Assembly: GCA_965658355.1 (NCBI GenBank) | Contig: CBFHRX010000011.1 | Location: 1-50,348, forward strand | Length of the DNA stretch: 50,348 nucleotides | Direction: 5' to 3' | From: UBA11891 sp965658355 | GTDB lineage: Bacteria > Bacteroidota > Bacteroidia > Flavobacteriales > Flavobacteriaceae | Part shown: positions 1-8,438 of the stretch, one piece after another | How the letters are laid out: every line of letters begins with the position of its first letter | How positions within the stretch are numbered: the stretch's first letter is position 1 | Program-made: the position numbers and the translations under genes | The notes under the pieces: model-generated | What the model was told of the DNA's origin: nothing | Database searches by the model: none | Seen by the model: the letters and a program-made list of their open reading frames with translations, nothing else

Positions 1-2652
1 TACATCTGCAGCACGAATAGTATCATCAATTCCTAGGTAAGCATACCCATCTGGGATACCATCACTATTGGAATCTAAACCACCAGCCAAAATAATAGCA
101 CCCCCTAAGGTACTTACCGTATTAGTTCCTCTAAGAAGTACTTCAGTATTGTCGATTCCTGTAGTTACATTATCAGCATTTGACCATAAAATAACATCTC
201 CCCCATTGGTAGTGAAATCTACATTTGTTTCCATCACTACATACCCTTTTCCTTTAAAAATAATACTTGCGTTTGATGCGCTTGAGGTATCAAAATCTAC
301 ATCATCAGAGGCATTAATATTATCACCATAAACTTTAATGGGACCTGCAATTGTTAAATCGTCATTGATAGTAACATTAGCGTTATTTGTGGACTTTCCA
401 ATGGTTAAACCAGATAGTGATGCGTTAAAAGTCCAACCTGATATAGTTAAATCAGAAGAAAAACTATCGCTACTCGGTTGAATAATAATTTTCCCTGTAC
501 CTGATATTGTTTTAGAAGAAGGATTAGGAGCATCATTTTCTAAAACTAAAGTACCGCTGGAAATGGTGGTATTTCCTGTGAAGGAATTATTTGCACTTAA
601 GGTGAGTGTTCCTGTTCCGGATTTGACTAAACCACCAGCCCCTGAGATAACACCAGACAGTGAAGAAGTGTCATTTTGAGTTGTGACTGTTAAACTACTT
701 GCACTTATACTACCAGATCCTGAAATTTCACCAGAAGTTGAAATTAATTCAAGATTTCTGGTGCTAGCATAAGAAGAAGTACTAAATGTCGTTTCATAAA
801 CATCATTTACCTCAGCAGATTCATCATCAAGAGCAGAGTCAAGATTATGACGTAATATTAAATTCCCGCTGCGTTCTGCTACAAAATTAATGTCTACATA
901 AGCATCTTTCCAACCTGTGTTATGACCCAAATCTGCTCCGGGATTTACAATATTGTACTCAAGGCCATATTTACTTTCTGCAACCGTTACATCGCTTCCG
1001 TGTGCCCTTTGAGCTTTAAAATAGCGATTTCCTGAATTTGAGTAGGGACCAACATTTATACGAAACGACTCATTATCCCAACTATCCCAAAAAAATAGAC
1101 GCATAGAATATTCTCTACCCGAAACAATATCTACTCCAAAATCTACATCTTGATCTTTAGTACTATTATCATATCTACCAGACCAGTCCTTTAAATTTGT
1201 AGGACCGCTAATCGCATATTTATCTGCAATCAAGCTTGTAGCACCAGAACCCATGGTTAAAGATCCCGCAGATGTATTTAGAGTAACAGTCCCTCCACTT
1301 TGCAATAACTTTACATTACTTGCATTAAAATTGACATTTCCATTAGAAGTGATTATTTCTTGATCATTTGATCCTTGGAAATGAACATCTAAGCTTGAAA
1401 AAGATACACCACCGCCATTCGTACTTATGTCACCATCCAAAAAAACTTGATCTCCAGACGCATTTAGGGCAAGCGTTAAAGCGGCGTTTGTAGAAGTAAT
1501 ACTTTTTAAATAGATATCAGCATCAGCAGTTAAGGTGAGTGTTCTATCAGTACTTCCTGTGTACGTAAAATCATTTTCAAAAACAATGTGTCCCTTACCA
1601 AGCTGATGACCTCCTGCATGAGATGAAGTAAGCTCGCTGCTTATAGAACCACTTGAACTGTTGCTCGTTAAAATACTAATATTGGATGAACTTAAAGCGG
1701 TATTTAGAGCAACTAAGTCACTAGAATTTAAAAAATAATTATAGGGATCTAATAACCATAATCCATCCTTCCCCTTGGAGGCCAAAGTAGAAATTTGAAT
1801 CCCTTCCGTTTCCAAGACTCCACCAGAAGTCTCAATCATTCCCCCGTCTCCAGAGCGGCTTCCTCCTTTGGCATAAATAGTTCCATGGGCTTTGGTGACA
1901 GATGTTGGGTTTTTAATGTCAGACCACAAGACCACCGTTCCTCCGTTACCGTTCTCAGTAGCACTGGCGTCTATAATAGCCTTGGAGTGCATACTCACTT
2001 TGGTGGCCTGCATGAGTTTGTTTGGATCCTTAAAAACCCTATTCTCTTCGCTAGCCCCTCCTTGCCAGTCTCCACCAACCAATATATTCCCCCCTCCTTG
2101 AGGTCCAGTTGGTAGAAGGTTAGCATTCTCTGAAAGACTAATATCTATGGCTTCTAAAAGAATATTCCCTCCTTGCCCGCTGGCCGACGCCACACTAATG
2201 TCACCATCAACACAAATACTACCCAGGGCAGTTTGCTTATCTCTAACGGACAAGTAAATCTCTCCACCAGAAATTGCAATGGATTCATAGACTTGAATAC
2301 TGCTCTGCGCAATCAGTTTTAATTTGCGGCTTTTAGCAGAATGGATGGAAGATTGTATGAGGATGGTTCCCTTTTCCGCACTCACTTGGATGCTTAAGTC
2401 TCCTAAGTCCAAGGCCTTTTCAATAACAATGGGATGAACAGTTGCCTCTGCTGTTGCTTCTAAAACACCTCCTGAAATACTCCAATTGGTTCCTGAAGTT
2501 CCTTTTTCTCCGGAGGTGGATATGGTCAAATCTTGGGCGGACACGAGCCCACTTAAAAGCAAGAAAAAAAGCAGTGTTGATTTCAAATTTGAAATCAAAG
2601 GCTGCTTCCGACAGATTGTCTTTAAAACCTCCTGATTTTTGGTAGTGGCCAT
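1..2652 (-). CDS. Large secreted adhesin-like protein, N-terminal part (3' end outside window)
   Basis: An open minus-strand frame of 884 codons runs from the ATG at 2652 to the window edge without a stop. Residues 1-40 form a long signal peptide: about 24 polar residues, a hydrophobic core, then SAQ. Residues ~145-270 are Gly/Ser-rich with filamentous-haemagglutinin-like motifs (ASGQGGNILLEA, NGGTVVLWSD, SGDGGMIETSGG), followed by a GLWLLDPYNYFL segment typical of FhaB/HMW1-type beta-helices. Residues ~480-620 look like a separate jelly-roll or PA14-like module rich in aromatics. Residues ~666-697 match an autotransporter-associated beta-strand repeat (GTGTLTLSANNSFTGNTTI). In Bacteroidota such proteins usually leave by type IX secretion using a C-terminal signal, which would lie outside the window. 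Surface adhesion is inferred. The frame was read by eye, so a single frameshift cannot be fully excluded. Confidence 0.8.
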   Translation of the reverse strand, partial: MATTKNQEVLKTICRKQPLISNLKSTLLFFLLLSGLVSAQDLTISTSGEKGTSGTNWSISGGVLEATAEATVHPIVIEKALDLGDLSIQVSAEKGTILIQSSIHSAKSRKLKLIAQSSIQVYESIAISGGEIYLSVRDKQTALGSICVDGDISVASASGQGGNILLEAIDISLSENANLLPTGPQGGGNILVGGDWQGGASEENRVFKDPNKLMQATKVSMHSKAIIDASATENGNGGTVVLWSDIKNPTSVTKAHGTIYAKGGSRSGDGGMIETSGGVLETEGIQISTLASKGKDGLWLLDPYNYFLNSSDLVALNTALSSSNISILTSNSSSGSISSELTSSHAGGHQLGKGHIVFENDFTYTGSTDRTLTLTADADIYLKSITSTNAALTLALNASGDQVFLDGDISTNGGGVSFSSLDVHFQGSNDQEIITSNGNVNFNASNVKLLQSGGTVTLNTSAGSLTMGSGATSLIADKYAISGPTNLKDWSGRYDNSTKDQDVDFGVDIVSGREYSMRLFFWDSWDNESFRINVGPYSNSGNRYFKAQRAHGSDVTVAESKYGLEYNIVNPGADLGHNTGWKDAYVDINFVAERSGNLILRHNLDSALDDESAEVNDVYETTFSTSSYASTRNLELISTSGEISGSGSISASSLTVTTQNDTSSLSGVISGAGGLVKSGTGTLTLSANNSFTGNTTISSGTLVLENDAPNPSSKTISGTGKIIIQPSSDSFSSDLTISGWTFNASLSGLTIGKSTNNANVTINDDLTIAGPIKVYGDNINASDDVDFDTSSASNASIIFKGKGYVVMETNVDFTTNGGDVILWSNADNVTTGIDNTEVLLRGTNTVSTLGGAIILAGGLDSNSDGIPDGYAYLGIDDTIRAADV

Positions 2653-2685
2653 GTAAACCTTAAAAAATATTTTTTTTGACAGCCG

Positions 2686-2693
2686 CAAAGTTA
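2686..2693 (-). promoter_or_regulatory. Putative -7 element (TAnnTTTG) of the adhesin gene
   Basis: The minus strand reads TAACTTTG, an exact match to the Bacteroidota sigma-A -7 consensus, about 34 bases before the adhesin ATG. No TTG is seen at the expected -33 position. Confidence 0.45.
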
Positions 2694-2812
2694 AACAAAC
2701 AAACCACCATGCCTGCTTCTAATTATGAATATTTGTATGGTTTTTTAAAAACAGGACAAACTTTACGTTTTAAAAAACAACACTTATATTTACAAGGTTT
2801 ACAGTATGTAGC

Positions 2813-3943
2813 ATGATATATTCAATTCCCCTTTTTTTACTAATTACAAAAATGCTATTGCTCCTTTTTGGATTAAAAAACAGCTTCTCCAATCTTTTTT
2901 TATTCTTTTTTTTACTGAGTATTAATCTTTATTTCACGACCCATCTCTATTGGGTCGTAAGTAAAGATATTGAGGTCAGCCTTATCCTAGTGAATCACTT
3001 TACTCCAGTCTACCTGCTCACGGGTCCTTTTTTGTATTTTTATATTAAAAGTATTGTAAGCGGAGCGTATGTGTTTCAGAAACAAGACCTGCTGCATACG
3101 ATTCCCTTTTTCATTCAGCTGATTGCCATTTCAGGCTATGTTTTTTTACCAGTCAAAGAAAAAGAAATGATGCTTAAGACTCTTTTGGAAAATCCACAAG
3201 ATGCCCTGAACCTAAAATTCAATTTTATCTTTAGTACAGCGGGGAATTTTATTGTTCGCTTTATATCGGCAATTATCTATAGTGTGCTCTCCATTCGGTT
3301 TTTACTAGCGAAAAAAGCGATAGTCCGCTATTATCCGATAACCAATACTTGGCTTTGGAGTATCGTCATCTCTTTTTTTGTTCTTGTAAGTTCGTACGGC
3401 TTAATGATCAATAGTATCTATTCCAATCCGGAAAATTTCTATACTGCCTTAGGCAGTAAACTAAGCATACTCGCATTGGTGAGCATAATGGCTATCGCAT
3501 TGCTGCCCTTGTTTTTCCCACACATAGTCTACGGGGTCGTAAAACTAAACTCCAATGAATCAACAATGCTAAAAAGTGCGCCCATAGAGACCCTCCCCAA
3601 TGATCATATGATCACCCTTTCAAAACAAATAGTTGCTTACTTTGAGGACCATCAGCCTTATTTAGAAAAGAAGTTTACACTTCCACAATTAGCCGCTGAG
3701 ATGAAAGTTCCGGTGCATCATATTCAAAAATGCTTTAAGGAAGTACACAAAACAAGCTTTGTGAATTTTAAAACCAAATATAAAGTGGAATGGGCCATTA
3801 GCGCCCTAAAGGATCCAGCATTTAAAAACGAAACCATTGATGCTATAGGTTCGTATGCCGGATTTAACTCGAAATCCCAGTTTTACATAAGCTTTAAAAA
3901 ACACAAAAAAATGACCCCAAAGCAGTATTTAAAAAAACAATAG
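2813..3943 (+). CDS. Membrane-anchored AraC-family transcriptional regulator
   Basis: 376 residues. The first ~245 are almost entirely hydrophobic and hold about seven predicted membrane segments. Residues ~270-376 form an AraC-type double helix-turn-helix: first helix pair around FTLPQLAAEMKVPVHHIQKC, second around ETIDAIGSYAGFNSKSQF, ending with the family-typical MTPKQYLKK. This 7TM-plus-AraC arrangement is common in Flavobacteriia and is thought to couple a membrane-sensed signal to transcription. The ATG at 2813 is the first usable start, since the ATG at 2806 runs straight into TAG. It lies divergently from the adhesin gene and 58 bases before a serine hydrolase, so either could be a target; that is inference. 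The ligand is unknown. Confidence 0.88.
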   Translation: MIYSIPLFLLITKMLLLLFGLKNSFSNLFLFFFLLSINLYFTTHLYWVVSKDIEVSLILVNHFTPVYLLTGPFLYFYIKSIVSGAYVFQKQDLLHTIPFFIQLIAISGYVFLPVKEKEMMLKTLLENPQDALNLKFNFIFSTAGNFIVRFISAIIYSVLSIRFLLAKKAIVRYYPITNTWLWSIVISFFVLVSSYGLMINSIYSNPENFYTALGSKLSILALVSIMAIALLPLFFPHIVYGVVKLNSNESTMLKSAPIETLPNDHMITLSKQIVAYFEDHQPYLEKKFTLPQLAAEMKVPVHHIQKCFKEVHKTSFVNFKTKYKVEWAISALKDPAFKNETIDAIGSYAGFNSKSQFYISFKKHKKMTPKQYLKKQ

Positions 3944-4001
3944 GAAAAATTAGCTAGCCGCCACTCATTTTCATTCACTAGTATACATTAAATTTTCAAC
4001 G

Positions 4002-5159
4002 ATGCGATTCAAACAACCTCTTTCTCTCTTTATAGCCTTTACAGTCTCTTGGCAAGTGCTCCAAGGACAAACCCATTACTTCCCACCCAAAGCATCGGAA
4101 TGGGAAACCAGAAAAGCGACAGATTTTGGTCTCAATCAAAATAAATTAGATACAGCTGTTTCTTTCGCCATAGAGAATGAATACAGCGGTTCTAAAGACC
4201 TTCGGATTGCGATTTTAAAAGGGTTTGCCCGCGAGCCGTTTCACAGCCTTTTGGGACCCACCAAAAAAAGAGGCGGCCCTGCTGGACTCATCCTTAAAAA
4301 CGGCTATATCATTGCCGAATGGGGAGATACCGAAAGAGTCGATATGACATTTTCTGTAACAAAGAGCTACCTTTCTACGGTTGCCGGATTGGCCGTTGAT
4401 CGTGCTCTGTTCAAAACAGACGAACTGCTCTCCCAATATGTTTGGGATTCCACTTTTGAAGGAGAACACAACAGCAAAATTCGCTGGAAACATTTGTTAA
4501 ATCAATCTTCTGATTGGTCTGGAAGCCTTTGGGACACAAAAGACTGGGCGGACAGACCTCCGAAAGAAGGAGGCCTTGATGAGTGGAAAAACCGAAGCTT
4601 AAACGAACCTGGAACCTATTACAAATACAATGATGTACGGGTGAACCTACTCGCGTATTCGCTTTTGCAAGTTTGGAGAAAACCACTCCCCCAAGTACTG
4701 AAAGAATACATTATGGACCCAATAGGAGCTTCTTCGACATGGCGCTGGTATGGCTATGAAAATTCTTGGGTCAATGTAGATGGCAATTGGGTACAGTCAG
4801 TCTCCGGAGGCGGCCATTCAGGAGGCGGCATGTTTATTTCGGCTAAAGACCATGCCCGTTTTGGACTTCTTTTTCTCAATGATGGGAATTGGGAGGGCAA
4901 GCAGCTAATCAGCCAAGAATGGATACAGGAAGCGACAAGCCCTTCCCCTGCCAATTCTTCCTATGGCTATTTGTGGTGGCTTAACAATCCTGAAAGCAAT
5001 CGCTACGTCAAAAAAGCGGGCAAGGATATGTATTATGCCGCTGGCTTTGGGGGTAATTATATTGTCATACTACCAAAATATGACACTGTCATAGTAACGA
5101 GATGGTTGGAGCCAAGTGAGATGAAAAATTTTGTGACTAAGGTCTTAGAAGCCTATTAA
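4002..5159 (+). CDS. Beta-lactamase-fold serine hydrolase (class C / esterase family), exported
   Basis: 385 residues with a signal peptide (cleavage near residues 20-23, QGQ). The catalytic SxxK tetrad is S118-V-T-K121. The usual second motif YxN appears as Y209-N-D within PGTYYKYNDVRVN, and a late AAGFGGNYIVI segment occupies the KTG/HxG strand. The family includes class C beta-lactamases, DD-peptidases, esterases and 6-aminohexanoate-dimer hydrolases; the sequence does not tell which substrate is used. The periplasm or cell surface is the likely site. It follows the AraC regulator with a 58-base gap and may be co-transcribed or controlled by it. Antibiotic resistance should not be inferred from the fold alone. 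Confidence 0.85.
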   Translation: MRFKQPLSLFIAFTVSWQVLQGQTHYFPPKASEWETRKATDFGLNQNKLDTAVSFAIENEYSGSKDLRIAILKGFAREPFHSLLGPTKKRGGPAGLILKNGYIIAEWGDTERVDMTFSVTKSYLSTVAGLAVDRALFKTDELLSQYVWDSTFEGEHNSKIRWKHLLNQSSDWSGSLWDTKDWADRPPKEGGLDEWKNRSLNEPGTYYKYNDVRVNLLAYSLLQVWRKPLPQVLKEYIMDPIGASSTWRWYGYENSWVNVDGNWVQSVSGGGHSGGGMFISAKDHARFGLLFLNDGNWEGKQLISQEWIQEATSPSPANSSYGYLWWLNNPESNRYVKKAGKDMYYAAGFGGNYIVILPKYDTVIVTRWLEPSEMKNFVTKVLEAY

Positions 5160-5175
5160 TCTTTAACTAACTAAA

Positions 5176-5340
5176 GTGACAAAAAACACTCCCCTAATAC
5201 TGGACAAACAGTACTTATTACAGCTGCTACGGGAATGGTTGGCGCTTTGATCCTTCAACATTGTTTAGAAGACAATAAGGGTTAATAAGGTTCATTCGCT
5301 CGTTTGAAAAAGCACACTCCATAATTTTCACTATATTACT
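5176..5340 (+). pseudogene. Remnant of a NAD(P)H-binding Rossmann-fold protein (N-terminus only, frameshifted)
   Basis: From a GTG at 5176 the frame reads VTKNTPLILDK. After one missing A near 5207 it continues in another frame as TVLITAATGMVGALILQHCL, a textbook NAD(P)-binding glycine-rich start (TAATGMVG, equivalent to TGATGxxG) of YbjT/NmrA-like oxidoreductases. That frame hits TAA at 5283. Skipping one G near 5280 restores VNKVHSLV, followed by TGA at 5305 where an Arg codon (CGA) would fit the family. Only about 45 of ~215 expected residues are recognisable, so two indels, a nonsense change and a large 3' loss are implied. The match is by eye; the ATP/NAD-loop motif is strong, the rest weaker. 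Confidence 0.62.
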
Positions 5341-5359
5341 ACTTCTAAACCAAATAGAT

Positions 5360-5527
5360 ATGAGTGAAATAGTCATTGTTAGTATCGGAGCAGTTGCCTT
5401 GGTTGGAGGCGTGATATTATATGCTGTCATTACTACTACCACAGGAATGGAAGAAGATGTAAACAAAAACTACATCCCAGACTGGATGGAACGACTTATT
5501 GGTCGCGATCCTTCCAAAAAAAAATAA
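5360..5527 (+). CDS. Small single-pass membrane protein with a DxNxNxIPD motif (55 aa)
   Basis: ATG at 5360 to TAA at 5525-5527. Residues 3-27 form one hydrophobic segment (IVIVSIGAVALVGGVILYAV). It is followed by a charged tail containing EEDVNKNYIPDWMERLIG and ending in lysines. The D-x-N-x-N-x-IPD-xx-E pattern resembles a Ca2+-binding loop of EF-hand, dockerin or thrombospondin type 3 repeats. The start lies 21 bases upstream of the Dabb-domain gene's ATG when measured from its stop, so the two may be one transcript. The clean hydrophobic-then-polar organisation argues that it is expressed. Function unknown. Confidence 0.6.
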   Translation: MSEIVIVSIGAVALVGGVILYAVITTTTGMEEDVNKNYIPDWMERLIGRDPSKKK

Positions 5528-5548
5528 ACCTTTTACCTATATCCAAAT

Positions 5549-5944
5549 ATGAGAATTCTTTCCATTCTACTAGTCCTTCTTTTTTGCAACCCGCTGACAG
5601 CCCAAAAAAAGGAGATAGAAGGGCCCTTGGTCCATTCCGTATTTTTCTGGTTAAAAAACCCTTCCAATCAAGCGGATCAAGCTGATTTTGAAAAAGCCAT
5701 CCAAAAATTAATTGCGACCAACCCACAAGGGATTAGTGCGTATCTAGGAAAAGCTGCGCGTACTGAAATTCGTGAAGTGGTAGACAACAGCTATAGCTAT
5801 GCTTATGTAATGACATTTTCTAGTAAAGAGGCAGAAGCTGCTTATCAAATAGATCCTACACATTTGCAGTTTATCAAAGAAGCCGAACACTTATGGGAAA
5901 AAGTAGTGGTCTACGATGCGTTAGCAGTAAGTTCGAATCCTTAG
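5549..5944 (+). CDS. Exported Dabb (stress-responsive alpha/beta barrel) domain protein
   Basis: 131 residues. An N-terminal signal peptide (MRILSILLVLLFCNPLTAQ) is followed by a single Dabb domain: VHSVFFWLKNP strand, a long helix (QADFEKAIQKLI), then YAYVMTFSSKEAEAAYQ and HLQFIKEAEHLWEKVVVYD. Dabb proteins are dimeric ferredoxin-like barrels of varied function, some enzymatic (polyketide cyclization, olivetolic acid cyclase) and many unknown. Export to the periplasm is indicated by the leader. The stop overlaps by four bases with the stop of the convergent reductase gene. Confidence 0.82.
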   Translation: MRILSILLVLLFCNPLTAQKKEIEGPLVHSVFFWLKNPSNQADQADFEKAIQKLIATNPQGISAYLGKAARTEIREVVDNSYSYAYVMTFSSKEAEAAYQIDPTHLQFIKEAEHLWEKVVVYDALAVSSNP

Positions 5945-6951
5945 AATCCTTGTACCCCTTGCACTGTAGTATACTTCAAGGTAAATCGTTTGTCTGGATG
6001 AATGATTTTATAAGCTGTTTGAACCGCTAGAGTAGCTTCGTGAAAACCGCATAAAATCAACTTTAGTTTTCCCGGATAGGTATTCACATCCCCAACAGCA
6101 AAAACCCCAGGGATATTCGTTTGATAATCGAGTGTATTGTCCACTACCACCGCATTCTTTTCGATCTCCAATCCCCAGTCTGCCATAGGACCCAATTTGG
6201 GAGACAATCCGAATAAGGGCAACCAAGCATCTACATCAATATTCTGAGCTTCCCCATTATTTTGTTGAATGAGCACTTGTTCTAGCTTTTCAGTTCCAAC
6301 AACACCCGTCACTTCTGCATGCGTCATAATAGTCATCTTCCCTTTTTCCTCTAATTCATAGGCGCGGCTGACAGAATCTTTATGCGCTCTAAATCGATCG
6401 CTTCTGTGTACTAACACAACCTCTGTCGCTTCTTTTTCAGCAAAATAAATCGCCCAATCCAATGCAGAATCACCCCCACCAGAGATAACCAATTTTTTTC
6501 CTATAAAATCCTCAGGGGTTTTCACCATATAGTGAAGCCCTTTGTTTTCATAAAGCGAACTGTTTTCAATCTGTGGCTTTCGGGGTTCAAAGCTTCCCAA
6601 ACCGCCGGCTATAATTACCACCGCTGCGTGATGCTTGAGCCCTGATTGGGTCGTTACCAGAAAGGAACCGTCTTCTTGCTTTTCCAGAGTTTCAGCACGA
6701 TCACCCAGCGTAAAACCGGGTTTAAAAGGAGCTGCTTGTTCCATAAGATTGTCCACCAACTCTCCTGCTAGTACTGAGGGATACCCTGGAATATCGTAGA
6801 TGGGTTTTTTGGGATAAATCTCACTCAACTGCCCCCCTGCTTGTGGCAATGCATCAATCAAGTGACATTTTAACTTCATAAGTCCCGCCTCAAATACCGT
6901 AAACAAACCTACTGGCCCTGCACCGATTATAAGAATATCCGTCTTTATCAT
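5941..6951 (-). CDS. Ferredoxin/flavodoxin-NADP+ reductase, thioredoxin-reductase-like type
   Basis: 336 residues. FAD-binding G10-A-G-P-V-G15 lies at the N-terminus, an NADPH-binding GGGDSA at 158-163 followed by VVLVHRSDRFRAH, and a C-terminal FAD motif GVFAVGDVNTYPGKLKL at ~282-298. The CxxC redox pair that thioredoxin reductases carry after the NADPH motif is absent, which places it with YumC/type 2 FNRs. It moves electrons between NADPH and ferredoxin or flavodoxin in the cytoplasm. ATG at 6951. Spacing of 84 bases to the upstream hisS on the same strand leaves room for its own promoter. Confidence 0.93.
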   Translation of the reverse strand: MIKTDILIIGAGPVGLFTVFEAGLMKLKCHLIDALPQAGGQLSEIYPKKPIYDIPGYPSVLAGELVDNLMEQAAPFKPGFTLGDRAETLEKQEDGSFLVTTQSGLKHHAAVVIIAGGLGSFEPRKPQIENSSLYENKGLHYMVKTPEDFIGKKLVISGGGDSALDWAIYFAEKEATEVVLVHRSDRFRAHKDSVSRAYELEEKGKMTIMTHAEVTGVVGTEKLEQVLIQQNNGEAQNIDVDAWLPLFGLSPKLGPMADWGLEIEKNAVVVDNTLDYQTNIPGVFAVGDVNTYPGKLKLILCGFHEATLAVQTAYKIIHPDKRFTLKYTTVQGVQGF

Positions 6952-7035
6952 AGGCTACAAAATTAATGAAGATTTTTTGCTACCCCTATTATTTTATAAA
7001 GTACTTATTAGGGCACTCTCTATAAAGTAAGAAGG

Positions 7036-8412
7036 TTATTGGAGGAGTGTTGCTGTAAGTACCGAAACAGCATCCGAAAGCGACTGCTCTTTTTCTGCTC
7101 CTGTCTCCATATTCTTTAGAATGAACTTTTGGCTGTCAAATTCATGACTGGCACAAATGACTACCCAGGGGATTGATTTCTGATTCGCATAACTGAGTTG
7201 CTTTTTGAATTTTGCCTGAACGGGATAAAACTCACAAGCAATGCCGCTTTCACGCAGTTTTTGAATTAGATTCAAGCTCCAAGGGATTGCTTTTTCCTCA
7301 AAATGTGTCACCAATAATTGGGTTCCGGTACGGATCGTAGGAGGGTACAAATCAAGAGCCTCCAAAACCAAACCGATTCGATCAAAACCAAAAGAAATTC
7401 CAATCCCACTTTTGTCCTTTAGTCCAAAGCTACTGGTCAGGTCATCATAGCGACCGCCACCGCCTATAGAACCTATTTTGACCTCTTCTGGGGCGGCTAC
7501 CTCAACAATCAATCCCGTATAATAATCCAATCCACGGGCTAGGGTAACATCTACATCCAGCGCTACTTGTAAGGGCATAGACGCCAGTTGTTTTAAGATA
7601 AATGTGATTTCTGCTATCCCTTCGCGTCCTATTTCACTTGTATCTAATAAACGCTCTAATAGGGCTAACTTTTCGAAAGCACTGCCTTCTAAATCAAAAA
7701 GAGGCGCTATTTTTTTAAGGGCCGTTGCCTCGAATCCCTTCCCTAAGAGTTCTTGCTCTACGGCTTCTTTTCCAATTTTATCAAGCTTATCCAAGCTAAC
7801 GGTAAAGGGTATCAATCGGTCTGAAGCGCCCAGTAATTCGGCAATTCCAGCTAAAATCTTCCGATTGTTGATTTTTAGGGTAACAGTATTCAAGCCCAGT
7901 TCGGTAAAAACGGTATCGTATAGCTGAAGCATTTCTACTTCTTGATACAAGGATTTGTCACCCACTATATCAGCATCACACTGTGTAAATTCTTGAAAGC
8001 GCCCATGCTGTGGCCGATCGGCACGCCATACATTTTGGATTTGATAGCGTCTGAATGGAAAAACTAAGTCATTTTGGTGTTGGGCCACAAAGCGAGCAAA
8101 AGGAACGGTAAGATCATAGCGCAGGGCTTTTTCACTTAAGGAATTTGAAAACCGACTTAAGTCTCCCGCCTCTAAGGCTGCCCTATCCGCTTTCTTAACT
8201 TTTTCGCCAGAATTCAAGATTTTAAAAATCAAACGGTCCCCTTCTTCTCCATATTTTCCCATTAGCGTCTCCCTTTTTTCAAAAGAAGGCGTTTCTATTG
8301 GCTGGAATCCAAACTTTTGAAAACAAGCAGTTAGCACGGACTTCAAATACGTCCGTTGGCTTACTTGTTGGGGGTTAAAATCTCGAGTCCCTTTCGGTAT
8401 TGATGGTTTCAA
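7036..8412 (-). CDS. hisS: Histidine-tRNA ligase
   Basis: 458 residues. Class II synthetase motif 2 region RYQIQNVWRADRPQHGRF (122-139) and QCDADIVG (144-151), the histidine-specific LARGLDYYTG (291-300), motif 3 region GISFGFDRIG, and a C-terminal anticodon-binding domain. It charges tRNA-His in the cytoplasm. The frame begins with TTG at 8412 (MKPSIPKGTRDF); an in-frame TAA lies 15 bases upstream and no ATG fits, and the homologous N-terminus starts here, so a TTG start is the only sensible choice. A weak -7 like element (GATATTTG, 8431-8438) would give a very short leader. Confidence 0.96.
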   Translation of the reverse strand: MKPSIPKGTRDFNPQQVSQRTYLKSVLTACFQKFGFQPIETPSFEKRETLMGKYGEEGDRLIFKILNSGEKVKKADRAALEAGDLSRFSNSLSEKALRYDLTVPFARFVAQHQNDLVFPFRRYQIQNVWRADRPQHGRFQEFTQCDADIVGDKSLYQEVEMLQLYDTVFTELGLNTVTLKINNRKILAGIAELLGASDRLIPFTVSLDKLDKIGKEAVEQELLGKGFEATALKKIAPLFDLEGSAFEKLALLERLLDTSEIGREGIAEITFILKQLASMPLQVALDVDVTLARGLDYYTGLIVEVAAPEEVKIGSIGGGGRYDDLTSSFGLKDKSGIGISFGFDRIGLVLEALDLYPPTIRTGTQLLVTHFEEKAIPWSLNLIQKLRESGIACEFYPVQAKFKKQLSYANQKSIPWVVICASHEFDSQKFILKNMETGAEKEQSLSDAVSVLTATLLQ

Positions 8413-8438
8413 TTGTACATGGCTTTAGGGCAAATATC

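Noticed and set aside
1795..2645. Plus-strand open frames (1795-2115, 2442-2645)
   Set aside because: They are antisense shadows of the minus-strand adhesin gene, with no recognisable protein features.
4002..5159. Reading the class C-like hydrolase as an antibiotic-resistance beta-lactamase
   Set aside because: The SxxK fold alone is shared with esterases and peptidases, and the second motif (YND) is not that of a typical beta-lactamase.
5176..5250. Independent 24-codon frame starting at GTG 5176
   Set aside because: Better explained as the frameshifted beginning of the NAD(P)-binding gene remnant.
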